A stretch of DNA of 5,419 nt, taken from assembly GCA_934255105.1 (NCBI GenBank), contig CAKQNH010000397.1, forward strand, positions 1-5,419. The letters are read 5' to 3'. Positions 1 through 5,419 of this stretch are shown here, in pieces (position 1 is the first letter of the stretch; each line of letters starts with the position of its first letter). This DNA is from an uncultured Pirellulaceae bacterium (GTDB lineage: Bacteria > Planctomycetota > Planctomycetia > Pirellulales > Pirellulaceae). The notes under the pieces were generated by a model. It had not been told where the DNA came from. It searched no databases and saw only the letters and a program-made list of their open reading frames with translations. A program made the translations under genes and the position numbers.

Positions 1-468
1 GGCTAGACATATGCTGCGTTGATCGCGGTAGGCCCGCGCCAGCAGTCGCTTTTTTATCCAGTGGAAGCGTTCTGGGCTGCGGACAAAATCCTGACTGGGA
101 GGGCTGACGATCACCGACACGCGAGGCGTGTTGGTGGCGCGACAGGCGGCGGCAGTCAGTAGTGTCATATGAAATGTGCGGTCGTAGACGACGCCGATCT
201 GTCGCTCACGCAGCGTGCGAATCAGATGTTTGACCTGTTGGCGATGAATGCTTCCAGGGGCGCGCCACTGCTGTGTGGACGACTGGCTGGCAAAATCGAA
301 AACTGGAATATGCGGTGGGACTTTCTCTAGGTAAACGCCACGGCGATAGATCACATAGATCTCTGCGGCAAAGCGTGGGACGGGTAGGCCTACCGCCAAC
401 TGCCACAATTGCCGTTCGCTGCCGCCACTCTCCAGCGATCCACAACAACACAAAACACGGATGGGCAT
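1..468 (-). CDS. GT4-like glycosyltransferase, N-terminal part (runs off left edge)
   Basis: An open frame of 156 codons starts at the ATG at 468-466 and runs without a stop to base 1, so the C-terminal half lies outside the window. The protein begins MPIRVLCCCGSLESGGSERQ: a beta strand followed by a Gly/Ser-rich loop (SGGSERQLWQLA, about residues 14-25). This is the usual N-terminal Rossmann start of GT4-type (GT-B fold) glycosyltransferases, where the loop contacts the acceptor side. Further on are VPPHIPVFDF (about 50-59), a strand-like IGVVYD (about 92-97) and an Arg-rich segment ending in RDQRSICLA, which resembles the place where these enzymes read 'xxICVS'. No signal peptide or membrane helix is seen. 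The sugar-nucleotide-binding C-terminal domain with its E-x7-E motif is not in the window, so donor and acceptor are unknown. The start follows the kinase stop codon directly, so translation is probably coupled. Family assignment rests on the N-terminus alone and is fairly secure; a role in cell-surface glycan or exopolysaccharide synthesis is inference. Confidence 0.8.
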   Translation of the reverse strand, partial: MPIRVLCCCGSLESGGSERQLWQLAVGLPVPRFAAEIYVIYRRGVYLEKVPPHIPVFDFASQSSTQQWRAPGSIHRQQVKHLIRTLRERQIGVVYDRTFHMTLLTAAACRATNTPRVSVIVSPPSQDFVRSPERFHWIKKRLLARAYRDQRSICLA

Positions 469-2505
469 TTACTCGGTCGCTTCCAATCTTTCGCGGATGC
501 GATCCAGTTGCGGCTTAGCCCAGGGAAGATCGCCATAGAGTGCCAGTAAATCATGATAGAATTCGTGCAGCCGCTCAGCAGTCAATGTCGCTTCAGACAC
601 TTCGATCAAGCTTTGCAGTTGAACTGCGGCGAGCGGAGTCTTTTGCTCCAGACCAGCGGCACCGACACGCAGCGCATGCTCTGCCAAGCGGACCAGTTTT
701 TTGTCTTCTCGGGAGAGTTCTGGCTGCGGTCCGAAGATGGCGATGAAGGATGCCAGTTTCTGCTGCGCCAGATCGGGGTCTTGTCCCAGCAGTTTGACGC
801 ACTGTAGGAACCCCTGCTCAATGGCGCTTAGGTTTTCTATGCCACCCAGCCGCGATGCGCGACGCTGCAGGACCCGTGCCTGGCGCGACAACTCGACTTC
901 GTCTACCAAGATCTGCAGCTCCGCACTCCGCTCGTCGCCGGGGAATCGCGTCAGGAACTCCTGCATGGACTCGCTCGATTGCAACAACTGCGTTTCGTCC
1001 CCCGAAGCAACTGCGGCTGAAATTTGTGCGTACAACTTATCGGCTGACAGCGGTTGCAGCAGCCACCATGCCAGACCGATGCTGCCGATCAGCAGCGCGA
1101 TGATCCCGGCCAGCGAACCGTAGTGCACCCAGTCGAACTGCGGGGCAGAATCGTCCGGGTCTAAACCAAATGGAGCGGTCTTGGTAGGGATCTCCGAAAT
1201 TGGTGTGAAGTGCGATGGTCGACCGCTAGTCAGTGGACCACTGCTGGCGGGCCCATTGCTCGACGCGCCAATTCCAGACGCCCCAGTTCCCGACGGCAAC
1301 GCTTGTCGTCCCCTCGAAACCTCTACCGATTTAGAATCCGGCCTGTTTCTACTCCCCGGCACCGCTGGGCGATGGTCTTCACCGGGCGCTGGGGCGTTTC
1401 CCTCGGGCGCAAGGAGCGTCGGTACTTCATGGGTCCCAGGCGGATTGTCTCCCAAACGTGTGTCTACTTTTGCGCTATCGCTATCGCTATCGGGAGGCGA
1501 GAGCGTATTGTCCGAGCGGTCGTCGGTCGCGTGATCCGCGCCGGGGACCGTCCCCGTCAATTGCAGTTCGACGTCGTCGACGTCCGACAAGTCCAGCGAG
1601 GTGAGCTGGGCACCGATGACCTTGGTCCCCGCTCCCGTAGTCGACGCATCGGACGGATTTGCCCCGGCGGCACGCCGATTCAGCCCGGCGAGCAGTGACT
1701 TGAGACGATTGCCCACCACCAGCGCCGTCGGCGGACGACGCTGAGGGTCTTTCTCCAGCAGTTGATGGATCAATTCGGCGAGTTCTTTGGGGACATGGCT
1801 GGCTCGCTCGCGCAAGTCGGGAACGGAGTTGTAACGCACCGCATAGAGCACCTCGGGGATGCTCTTGCCGCCGAACGGAGCGGTGCCAGCTAAGAGTGCG
1901 TACAGCACCCCGCCCAAACTATAAAGGTCGCTACGGATCGTTACTGGCTTGCCTTCCGCTTGCTCTGGAGGCATGTAGTCAGCCGTCCCCAGCACGGAGC
2001 CGGCGGCGGTCATATCGGTCGATCCGAAGAGCTTGGCGATACCAAAATCGGTCAGTTTGATTTGGCCCGATTTGTTCAGCATCAAGTTGGCTGGTTTAAG
2101 GTCGCGGTGAATGATGCCAATATCGTGCGCGTGCTTCAGTGCGCCAGTGGTCTCAATGCCAATCTGAATCACCTCCTGCCACGACAGCTTTTTGTGCTGC
2201 CGCAGATGCGTGTGTAGCGACTGTCCGTCGACGTACTCCATGCTGTAGAACAACAACCCCTGCTCTTCGCCGTACCCGACCAATTGCACGATGTGCGGAT
2301 GCTTTAGTCGCTTGAGCGTTTCCACTTCGGCCGCGAATCTGCGGCGGAAACGACTGCTGTTAGCGATGCCGGTAGCGATGACTTTAACGGCTACCGCCTC
2401 GCCGCTCTTGGCATGGACCCCTTTGTAGACGGTTCCCATGCCACCCCGGCCAAGCGTCCTCTCTACTTTATATGGACCCAAGTAATCGAATTCCGGCAGG
2501 CTCAT
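469..2505 (-). CDS. Membrane-anchored Hanks-type Ser/Thr protein kinase
   Basis: Complete 678-residue protein. The kinase domain spans about residues 11-270: glycine loop LGRGGMGTV (18-26), catalytic Lys41 in VAVK, likely alphaC Glu60, catalytic loop HRDLKPAN (133-140; Asp135, Lys137, Asn140), DFG (153-155), activation loop with Thr163, Thr166 and Ser170 as possible autophosphorylation sites, GTADYMPPE (173-181), DLYSLG (193-198) and Arg257. All key residues are present, so an active RD-type kinase is expected. Residues about 275-455 form a disordered linker rich in Ser, Pro, Gly and Asp. One membrane helix follows (about 463-483, GSLAGIIALLIGSIG then LAWW). Residues about 487-678 are an apparently helical region with no domain I recognise, presumably outside the cytoplasm. 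This is the PknB-like layout, but no PASTA repeats are seen. The ATG at 2505 has a good ribosome binding site. The next gene, a glycosyltransferase, starts right after the stop, so envelope or polysaccharide control is a reasonable but unproven role. Confidence 0.95.
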   Translation of the reverse strand: MSLPEFDYLGPYKVERTLGRGGMGTVYKGVHAKSGEAVAVKVIATGIANSSRFRRRFAAEVETLKRLKHPHIVQLVGYGEEQGLLFYSMEYVDGQSLHTHLRQHKKLSWQEVIQIGIETTGALKHAHDIGIIHRDLKPANLMLNKSGQIKLTDFGIAKLFGSTDMTAAGSVLGTADYMPPEQAEGKPVTIRSDLYSLGGVLYALLAGTAPFGGKSIPEVLYAVRYNSVPDLRERASHVPKELAELIHQLLEKDPQRRPPTALVVGNRLKSLLAGLNRRAAGANPSDASTTGAGTKVIGAQLTSLDLSDVDDVELQLTGTVPGADHATDDRSDNTLSPPDSDSDSAKVDTRLGDNPPGTHEVPTLLAPEGNAPAPGEDHRPAVPGSRNRPDSKSVEVSRGRQALPSGTGASGIGASSNGPASSGPLTSGRPSHFTPISEIPTKTAPFGLDPDDSAPQFDWVHYGSLAGIIALLIGSIGLAWWLLQPLSADKLYAQISAAVASGDETQLLQSSESMQEFLTRFPGDERSAELQILVDEVELSRQARVLQRRASRLGGIENLSAIEQGFLQCVKLLGQDPDLAQQKLASFIAIFGPQPELSREDKKLVRLAEHALRVGAAGLEQKTPLAAVQLQSLIEVSEATLTAERLHEFYHDLLALYGDLPWAKPQLDRIRERLEATE
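1473..1490 (-). repeat. Hexanucleotide tandem repeat in the kinase linker
   Basis: The plus strand reads CGCTAT three times in a row. On the coding strand this gives alternating Asp and Ser codons (DSDSDS, about residues 339-344) in the disordered linker. The unit is six bases, so changes in copy number would lengthen or shorten the linker without breaking the frame. Confidence 0.8.
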
Positions 2506-2512
2506 AGGGCGT

Positions 2513-2516
2513 CTCC
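2513..2516 (-). promoter_or_regulatory. Ribosome binding site of the kinase gene
   Basis: On the minus strand the sequence before the start is TTGGAGACGCCCTATG. The GGAG is separated by eight bases or fewer from the ATG at 2505-2503, the normal Shine-Dalgarno distance. It supports this ATG as the start, and the protein then begins only about 15 residues before the glycine loop, as is usual for this family. Confidence 0.7.
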
Positions 2517-2575
2517 AATAAGCGATTAGATTAGGATGAGAGTGGAACTGGCGGAGATGAGAACAAAACGGCAGT

Positions 2576-2597
2576 ATGCTTGGTTGATGCTTGGTTG
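2576..2597. repeat. Perfect 11-bp tandem repeat upstream of the kinase
   Basis: ATGCTTGGTTG occurs twice with no gap (2576-2586 and 2587-2597), and a partial third copy (TGGTTGG-like) overlaps the right end. The unit is about one helical turn, and the pair sits roughly 70-90 bp before the kinase ATG, where promoter or operator elements would be expected. Seen in the sequence: the repeat. Inferred: that it could bind a regulator on one face of the helix. Weak sigma-70-like hexamers (TCGACC and CATACT on the minus strand, 18 bp apart) overlap it, but each matches consensus at only four of six positions. Confidence 0.55.
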
Positions 2598-2717
2598 GTC
2601 GACTATTTCCAGTCTAGCTTAATTGCGTACTTCAGGCAGCCGTATTTGGAATAGCAAATGGGGCATTTGTGGCTTGGTCCGAGAGGCGATTGTTTGATCC
2701 GCCGTTAAGCTCCTTGA

Positions 2718-2905
2718 ACTGCTGCGACTTGTCGTAGCTTTCACGCAAACCTCGGCAGCACGACGCGCCCGACGGTACAAAATAGTGCGGCACACAGCCG
2801 AGCATATAGCTTAGAAAGGCTGATCCGCCGCCCAATGCGTCTCCACGCCTAAAACTGTTACAGCCTCTCAAATACGGCCAAAAAGCTACGACAAGTCGCA
2901 GCAGT
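2718..2905. repeat. 188-bp segment bounded by perfect 24-bp inverted repeats
   Basis: The left arm is 2718-2741 and the right arm 2882-2905; they are exact reverse complements over 24 bp, with weaker similarity a few bases further out. The shared core is GCTGCGACTTGTCGTAGC, itself a short hairpin. The 140 bp between the arms codes for nothing recognisable. The arrangement resembles a small non-autonomous (MITE-like) element or two copies of a dispersed hairpin repeat in opposite orientation. No clear target-site duplication is seen at the flanks, so the mobile-element reading is tentative. Confidence 0.6.
2880..2902 (-). terminator. Intrinsic terminator after the uracil-DNA glycosylase gene
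   Basis: On the minus strand, 42 bp past the glycosylase stop, GCTGCGA and TCGTAGC pair (one G-U) around a CTTG loop and are followed at once by TTTTT (2884-2880). Stem, small loop and T-run give the standard rho-independent layout in the right orientation and place. The same hairpin core recurs in the opposite orientation at 2721-2738, where the T-run is only TTT and no plus-strand gene precedes it. Confidence 0.7.
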
Positions 2906-2944
2906 CCAAAGTTCCCTATTCGCCAACCACAAGCGGCTTCGCTG

Positions 2945-3919
2945 CTATAGTTCGGCCATCAACATTTTCATGTCGTCCCACACCATCCGCTTGGCGCTTT
3001 CATTGCGCAGCAAATAGGACGGGTGATACGTGACCACCACGCGCGCCCCGCGATAGCGATGAAATTGGCCGCGCAGTCGCCCGATCGGCAGCTCGGATTG
3101 CAGGATCGACCGGACGGCGACAGCCCCCAGGCAGACGATGTATTCGGGCTGAAGTAGATCCAATTGGCTTTCTACATAGTGGCGGCAGTGCTCGATCTCC
3201 TCATTCAACGGTGTTCGGTTCTGAGGCGGGCGGCACTTGAGCGCATTCAGGATGTACACTTCCTCGCGACTGAGCTTCATGGCGGCGATGATCTTGGTGA
3301 GCAATTGTCCGGCTGGGCCGACGAACGGTAGTCCACTGCGATCCTCTTCAGCTCCGGGAGCTTCCCCTACGAAACACACGCGTGGGGTGAGCGAGCCGGT
3401 GCCAAACACGGTTTGCTGGCGGTAGCTGACGATGGCCGAACACAGGCGGCATTCGCGCACTTTTCCGGCCAACAGTTCTAATGGCTCTGACCGCTGTTGG
3501 GATGGCACCACTGGTAGGCTCCACGGTTGTCCTGCCAGTCCCACCATCGGAACCAGCTCGCCCCCCGCCTGGCCCTCCCCCTGCCGCCGTGTCTGACTTG
3601 GGGTGGCTGCTTGGGGCTGGTTCGCCGCACTTGCAGCCCCTGCACCCCCCTCGGCTTCAGTCGCTGTATTGCGCATCTGGGGCCGGGCCACGCCGCCGCT
3701 GGCTCCTGCTAGGGCCGCCGCGGCATGCTTAGCGGGCTGTGAGGAGGCGGATGACGCAGGTGGGGCTGTTGTCAATTGAGATGCAGCGAGCTGAGCAACC
3801 GCGGATTGCATCTCTGCGGGCAGAGCCTCCCAAGGCATTGCTCCGAAACGCGAGACCCCACACCGCTGAAAATTTTCCAGCATTTGCGTCAGGGCGTTTT
3901 CGAAGGTTGCGCTATCCAT
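2945..3919 (-). CDS. Family 4 uracil-DNA glycosylase (4Fe-4S), long N-terminus
   Basis: Complete 324-residue protein. It removes uracil from DNA, the first step of base-excision repair of deaminated cytosine or misincorporated dUMP, in the cytoplasm. The catalytic domain covers about residues 145-324. It has four Cys in the family 4 pattern for a 4Fe-4S cluster: Cys157 and Cys160 (CRLC), Cys229 (KCRPP) and Cys245 (HCRHY). Motif A is GEAPGAEED (185-193), followed by GLPFVGPAGQLL (196-207). NALKCRPPQNRTP is at 225-237 and the DNA-contact motif HPSYLL at 299-304. The domain was once annotated as phage SPO1 DNA polymerase-related. Residues 1-32 look like a short helical module, and about 45-145 are Ala, Ser, Gln and Gly-rich low complexity; core-only family members are about 190-230 residues. 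An internal Met125 could be a shorter start, but the upstream frame stays open and plausible. The Shine-Dalgarno before the ATG at 3919 is weak (GGTAGAG). It is transcribed divergently from der and ends in its own terminator. Confidence 0.93.
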   Translation of the reverse strand: MDSATFENALTQMLENFQRCGVSRFGAMPWEALPAEMQSAVAQLAASQLTTAPPASSASSQPAKHAAAALAGASGGVARPQMRNTATEAEGGAGAASAANQPQAATPSQTRRQGEGQAGGELVPMVGLAGQPWSLPVVPSQQRSEPLELLAGKVRECRLCSAIVSYRQQTVFGTGSLTPRVCFVGEAPGAEEDRSGLPFVGPAGQLLTKIIAAMKLSREEVYILNALKCRPPQNRTPLNEEIEHCRHYVESQLDLLQPEYIVCLGAVAVRSILQSELPIGRLRGQFHRYRGARVVVTYHPSYLLRNESAKRMVWDDMKMLMAEL

Positions 3920-3972
3920 GGTGTCTCTACCGTCTTGCGTCAGGTGATTGCGAGCAACTATTTCGTAGCATT

Positions 3973-4032
3973 CGTAGACCGGGCACTCCTGCCCGTTTTT
4001 CTTTATCGTAGAACGGGCACTCCTGCCCGTTT
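3973..4032. repeat. Two tandem hairpin repeats (34-bp period)
   Basis: Two 26-bp copies, 3973-3998 and 4007-4032, differ at one base and are spaced with a 34-bp period. Each starts CGTAGA and holds a perfect hairpin: CGGGCA-CTCC-TGCCCG at 3980-3995 and the longer AACGGGCACTCCTGCCCGTT at 4012-4031. The first is followed on the plus strand by TTTTTCTTT, so it could also act as an intrinsic terminator for plus-strand transcripts entering from antisense of the glycosylase gene. Placement between divergent genes and near-identity of the copies fit a REP-like dispersed element at least as well. Confidence 0.75.
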
Positions 4033-4056
4033 CCCCCGTTTCCCCCGTTTTCCCCG
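4026..4056 (-). repeat. 9-bp tandem repeat; G-rich strand may form a G-quadruplex
   Basis: The plus strand reads TTTCCCCCG twice (4030-4038, 4039-4047) and then TTTTCCCCG (4048-4056). The minus strand therefore carries G4, G5, G5 and G3 runs (4055-4052, 4046-4042, 4037-4033, 4028-4026) joined by A-rich loops of four to five bases, which satisfies the usual four-run quadruplex rule. The fourth run is also part of the second hairpin, so the two structures would compete. It lies about 110 bp upstream of the glycosylase start, on that gene's sense strand. Confidence 0.6.
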
Positions 4057-4176
4057 CATTGCGACAGCCGATTGTGACGTGGCAAAGCTGCTCGATGATA
4101 CCCTCTAAGCGTCAACTTCCACAGTCCGCTCACCTCGCGGATTCGGCCTCAAGCAGGTAAACTAGCGATCATCTCT

Positions 4177-4190
4177 CGATAATTTTATCG
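4177..4190 (+). promoter_or_regulatory. der: Dyad overlapping a possible der -10 element
   Basis: CGATAA-TT-TTATCG is a perfect 6-bp dyad with a 2-bp spacer, about 40 bp before the der ATG. GATAAT inside it (4178-4183) matches the sigma-70 -10 consensus at five of six positions, but no good -35 is found at the usual distance. A second weak pair further upstream (TTGTGA at 4072-4077 and GATGAT at 4094-4099) is equally uncertain. Treat this as a candidate promoter or operator only. Confidence 0.3.
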
Positions 4191-4227
4191 CCTCCTCGCG
4201 TTGATCCAAAGCATCGTACCCCCCCTC

Positions 4228-5419
4228 ATGTCTATCCCACGCGTTGTCATCGTTGGCCGTCCCAATGTCGGTAAGAGCAGCATCTTCAACTGGCTCGACG
4301 GTCGCCGCTTGGCTGTCGTGGACGATATGGCTGGGGTCACCCGCGATCGCCAAGCCACCTTGATCGAGCACGATGATCGGTTTTTTGAGTTGGTCGACAC
4401 CGGCGGAATGGGGGTCGAAGATGTCGACAATCTGACCAAGCAAGTGGAACAGCAGATTGAAGTTGCTATCGACGAAGCCGACGTACTGCTGTTTGTCGTC
4501 GATACCAAGAGCGGTTTGACGCCGCTGGACGAAATGGTTGGCGAGCGACTGAGGAAAATCGAAAAACCGATTCTCTTGCTGGCTAACAAAACCGACCACG
4601 CCGGATTGGATAATTCGGCTCTGGATTTCCATCGGCTGGGCCGAGGCTGGTTGATTCCCATCAGCACCAAAGAGAATCGCAACAAACAGCAATTATTCGA
4701 CGAGATCTTAGAGCGACTCCCCGATTCGCAGCCTGATGAGGGTGAGACGGATGCACCGCGCATGAAGCTGACCATCGTCGGTCGCCGCAATGTGGGCAAG
4801 AGCACCTTTGTCAATACGCTCGCCCAAGCCCAGCGGATGATCGTTAGCGAAGTGGCTGGTACTACCCGCGATAGCGTCGATGTGCATTTCGATCTCGACG
4901 GGCACAAGTTTGTCGCCATTGACACGCCCGGCCTGCGCCGCAACAAGAGCATCCGCACCAACATCGATTTCTACGGCCACCATCGGGCGCAGCGCAGCAT
5001 TCGCCGCGCCGATGTTTCGCTGCTGTTCTTCGATTGTATGGAGCCGATCAGCAAAGTTGACAAGCAGTTGGCGCACTATATCGAACAGCAGTTCAAGCCG
5101 TGCATTTTTGTGGTGAACAAATGGGATAAAGTGGCCGGACAAGTCCCCACCGAGCGCTGGGTCCGCTACTTGCGAGAACATTTTCCCACCATGGCCTACT
5201 GCCCCATCGCGTTTATCACCGGCGAGACGGGCAAGAACATGAAGGCACTGCTCAACCATGCGCAGATGTTGTTCAAGCAGTCGCAAACTCGCGTCCCCAC
5301 TGCGCGTGTGAATAAATTGCTACAAGCCGCACTGCAGCAACAACAACCGCCGCTGTATATGAATCGCCGACCGAAAATCTATTTTGGTTCACAGATCGCC
5401 ATCACGCCGCCGACGTTGA
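4228..5419 (+). CDS. der: Ribosome-assembly GTPase Der (EngA), C-terminus off the right edge
   Basis: An open frame of 397 full codons runs to the window edge; family members are about 440-490 residues, so roughly the last 45-90 are missing. Der has two GTPase domains in tandem and a C-terminal KH-like domain, and acts in maturation of the 50S ribosomal subunit. Domain 1: G1 GRPNVGKS (10-17), Thr38 in AGVTRD, DTGG (57-60), NKTD (120-123). Domain 2: G1 GRRNVGKS (185-192), AGTTRD (210-215), DTPG (232-235), NKWD (297-300), with a G5-like ITGETGKN (330-337). The KH-like domain starts around residue 355 and reads KIYFGSQIAITPPTL at the edge. Between the GTPase domains is an acidic linker (about 165-177). 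The ATG at 4228 places the P-loop ten residues in, as is normal. No Shine-Dalgarno is visible; a C7 tract precedes the start. An in-frame TTG at 4201 is a less likely start. It is transcribed divergently from the uracil-DNA glycosylase gene. Confidence 0.96.
   Translation, partial: MSIPRVVIVGRPNVGKSSIFNWLDGRRLAVVDDMAGVTRDRQATLIEHDDRFFELVDTGGMGVEDVDNLTKQVEQQIEVAIDEADVLLFVVDTKSGLTPLDEMVGERLRKIEKPILLLANKTDHAGLDNSALDFHRLGRGWLIPISTKENRNKQQLFDEILERLPDSQPDEGETDAPRMKLTIVGRRNVGKSTFVNTLAQAQRMIVSEVAGTTRDSVDVHFDLDGHKFVAIDTPGLRRNKSIRTNIDFYGHHRAQRSIRRADVSLLFFDCMEPISKVDKQLAHYIEQQFKPCIFVVNKWDKVAGQVPTERWVRYLREHFPTMAYCPIAFITGETGKNMKALLNHAQMLFKQSQTRVPTARVNKLLQAALQQQQPPLYMNRRPKIYFGSQIAITPPTL

Larger units (their letters stand above)
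2506..2944. other. 439-bp non-coding gap between glycosylase and kinase genes
   Basis: No convincing gene is present. From right to left, in the direction of transcription, it holds the glycosylase 3' end and terminator hairpin (2880-2902), a spacer bounded by 24-bp inverted repeats (2718-2905), a 10-bp direct repeat TGATCCGCCG (2695-2704 and 2821-2830), the decamer GCCGTATTTG at 2639-2648 with its reverse complement at 2870-2879, and the probable kinase promoter zone with the 11-bp tandem repeat. One TTG-started frame of 79 codons crosses the middle but has no coding signs and runs through one inverted-repeat arm. Confidence 0.7.

Noticed and set aside
206..518. Short frames in other phases over the glycosyltransferase start (81 codons each)
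   Set aside because: They overlap the open 156-codon frame that has a clear GT4-type N-terminus and a position coupled to the kinase stop.
701..1698. Plus-strand frames opposite the kinase gene (up to 162 codons)
   Set aside because: Shadows of the GC-rich kinase coding strand; Arg/Ser/Pro-rich translations without domains.
2632..2871. 79-codon minus-strand frame started by TTG in the glycosylase-kinase gap
   Set aside because: No recognisable domain, no clear ribosome binding site, a rare start codon just after a terminator, and the frame runs through an inverted-repeat arm that is identical to non-coding sequence nearby.
3973..4056. CRISPR-like array
   Set aside because: Only two hairpin units with an 8-bp gap, followed by a simple 9-bp repeat; there are no spacer-sized unique sequences and no cas genes.
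3481..4108. Plus-strand frames opposite the 5' part of the glycosylase gene and across the hairpin repeats
   Set aside because: Antisense to the low-complexity N-terminus; the translation includes repeat-derived peptides such as RFPRFPRFPR from the 9-bp repeat.
4162..5286. Long minus-strand frames opposite der (176, 259 and 192 codons)
   Set aside because: They are antisense to a gene with unmistakable Der motifs on the plus strand; their protein sequences are low-complexity or frame-shadow-like and match no family.
5416..5419. Apparent TGA stop of der at the window end
   Set aside because: The TGA is out of frame; the last full codon is TTG (5416-5418) and the frame is still open, with conserved KH-domain residues still missing.

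Overview
The window looks like ordinary chromosomal DNA from a GC-rich bacterium, most likely a member of the Planctomycetota (Pirellulales-like). This is an inference from protein style: a Hanks-type Ser/Thr kinase with a long Ser/Pro/Gly linker, one membrane helix and an unassigned C-terminal domain; a family 4 uracil-DNA glycosylase with a long low-complexity N-terminus; and a Der GTPase whose second P-loop reads GRRNVGKS. No rRNA, tRNA, phage, transposase or CRISPR was seen.

Layout from left to right. (1) 1-468, minus strand: the N-terminal 156 codons of a GT4-like glycosyltransferase, which leaves the window on the left. (2) 469-2505, minus: a complete 678-residue membrane-anchored Ser/Thr kinase. 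Its stop codon is followed directly and in frame by the glycosyltransferase ATG, so the two are probably one operon. (3) 2506-2944: a 439-bp gap with an 11-bp tandem repeat upstream of the kinase, a pair of perfect 24-bp inverted repeats bounding 188 bp, and an intrinsic-terminator-like hairpin that is part of one arm and lies just after the glycosylase gene. (4) 2945-3919, minus: a complete family 4 (Fe-S) uracil-DNA glycosylase. (5) 3920-4227: a divergent intergenic region with two 34-bp-spaced hairpin repeats, a G-rich (minus strand) 9-bp tandem array able in principle to form a G-quadruplex, and a small dyad that may overlap the der promoter. (6) 4228-5419, plus: ribosome-assembly GTPase Der (EngA), cut off by the right edge within its C-terminal KH-like domain.

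The genes do not form one obvious pathway. Der (ribosome biogenesis) and the glycosylase (uracil repair) are housekeeping genes transcribed divergently. The kinase and glycosyltransferase look like a coupled signalling and envelope or polysaccharide unit. I found no convincing new multi-gene system. The non-coding DNA, with two kinds of hairpin-forming repeats, and the in-frame kinase-glycosyltransferase junction are the parts most worth a second look.
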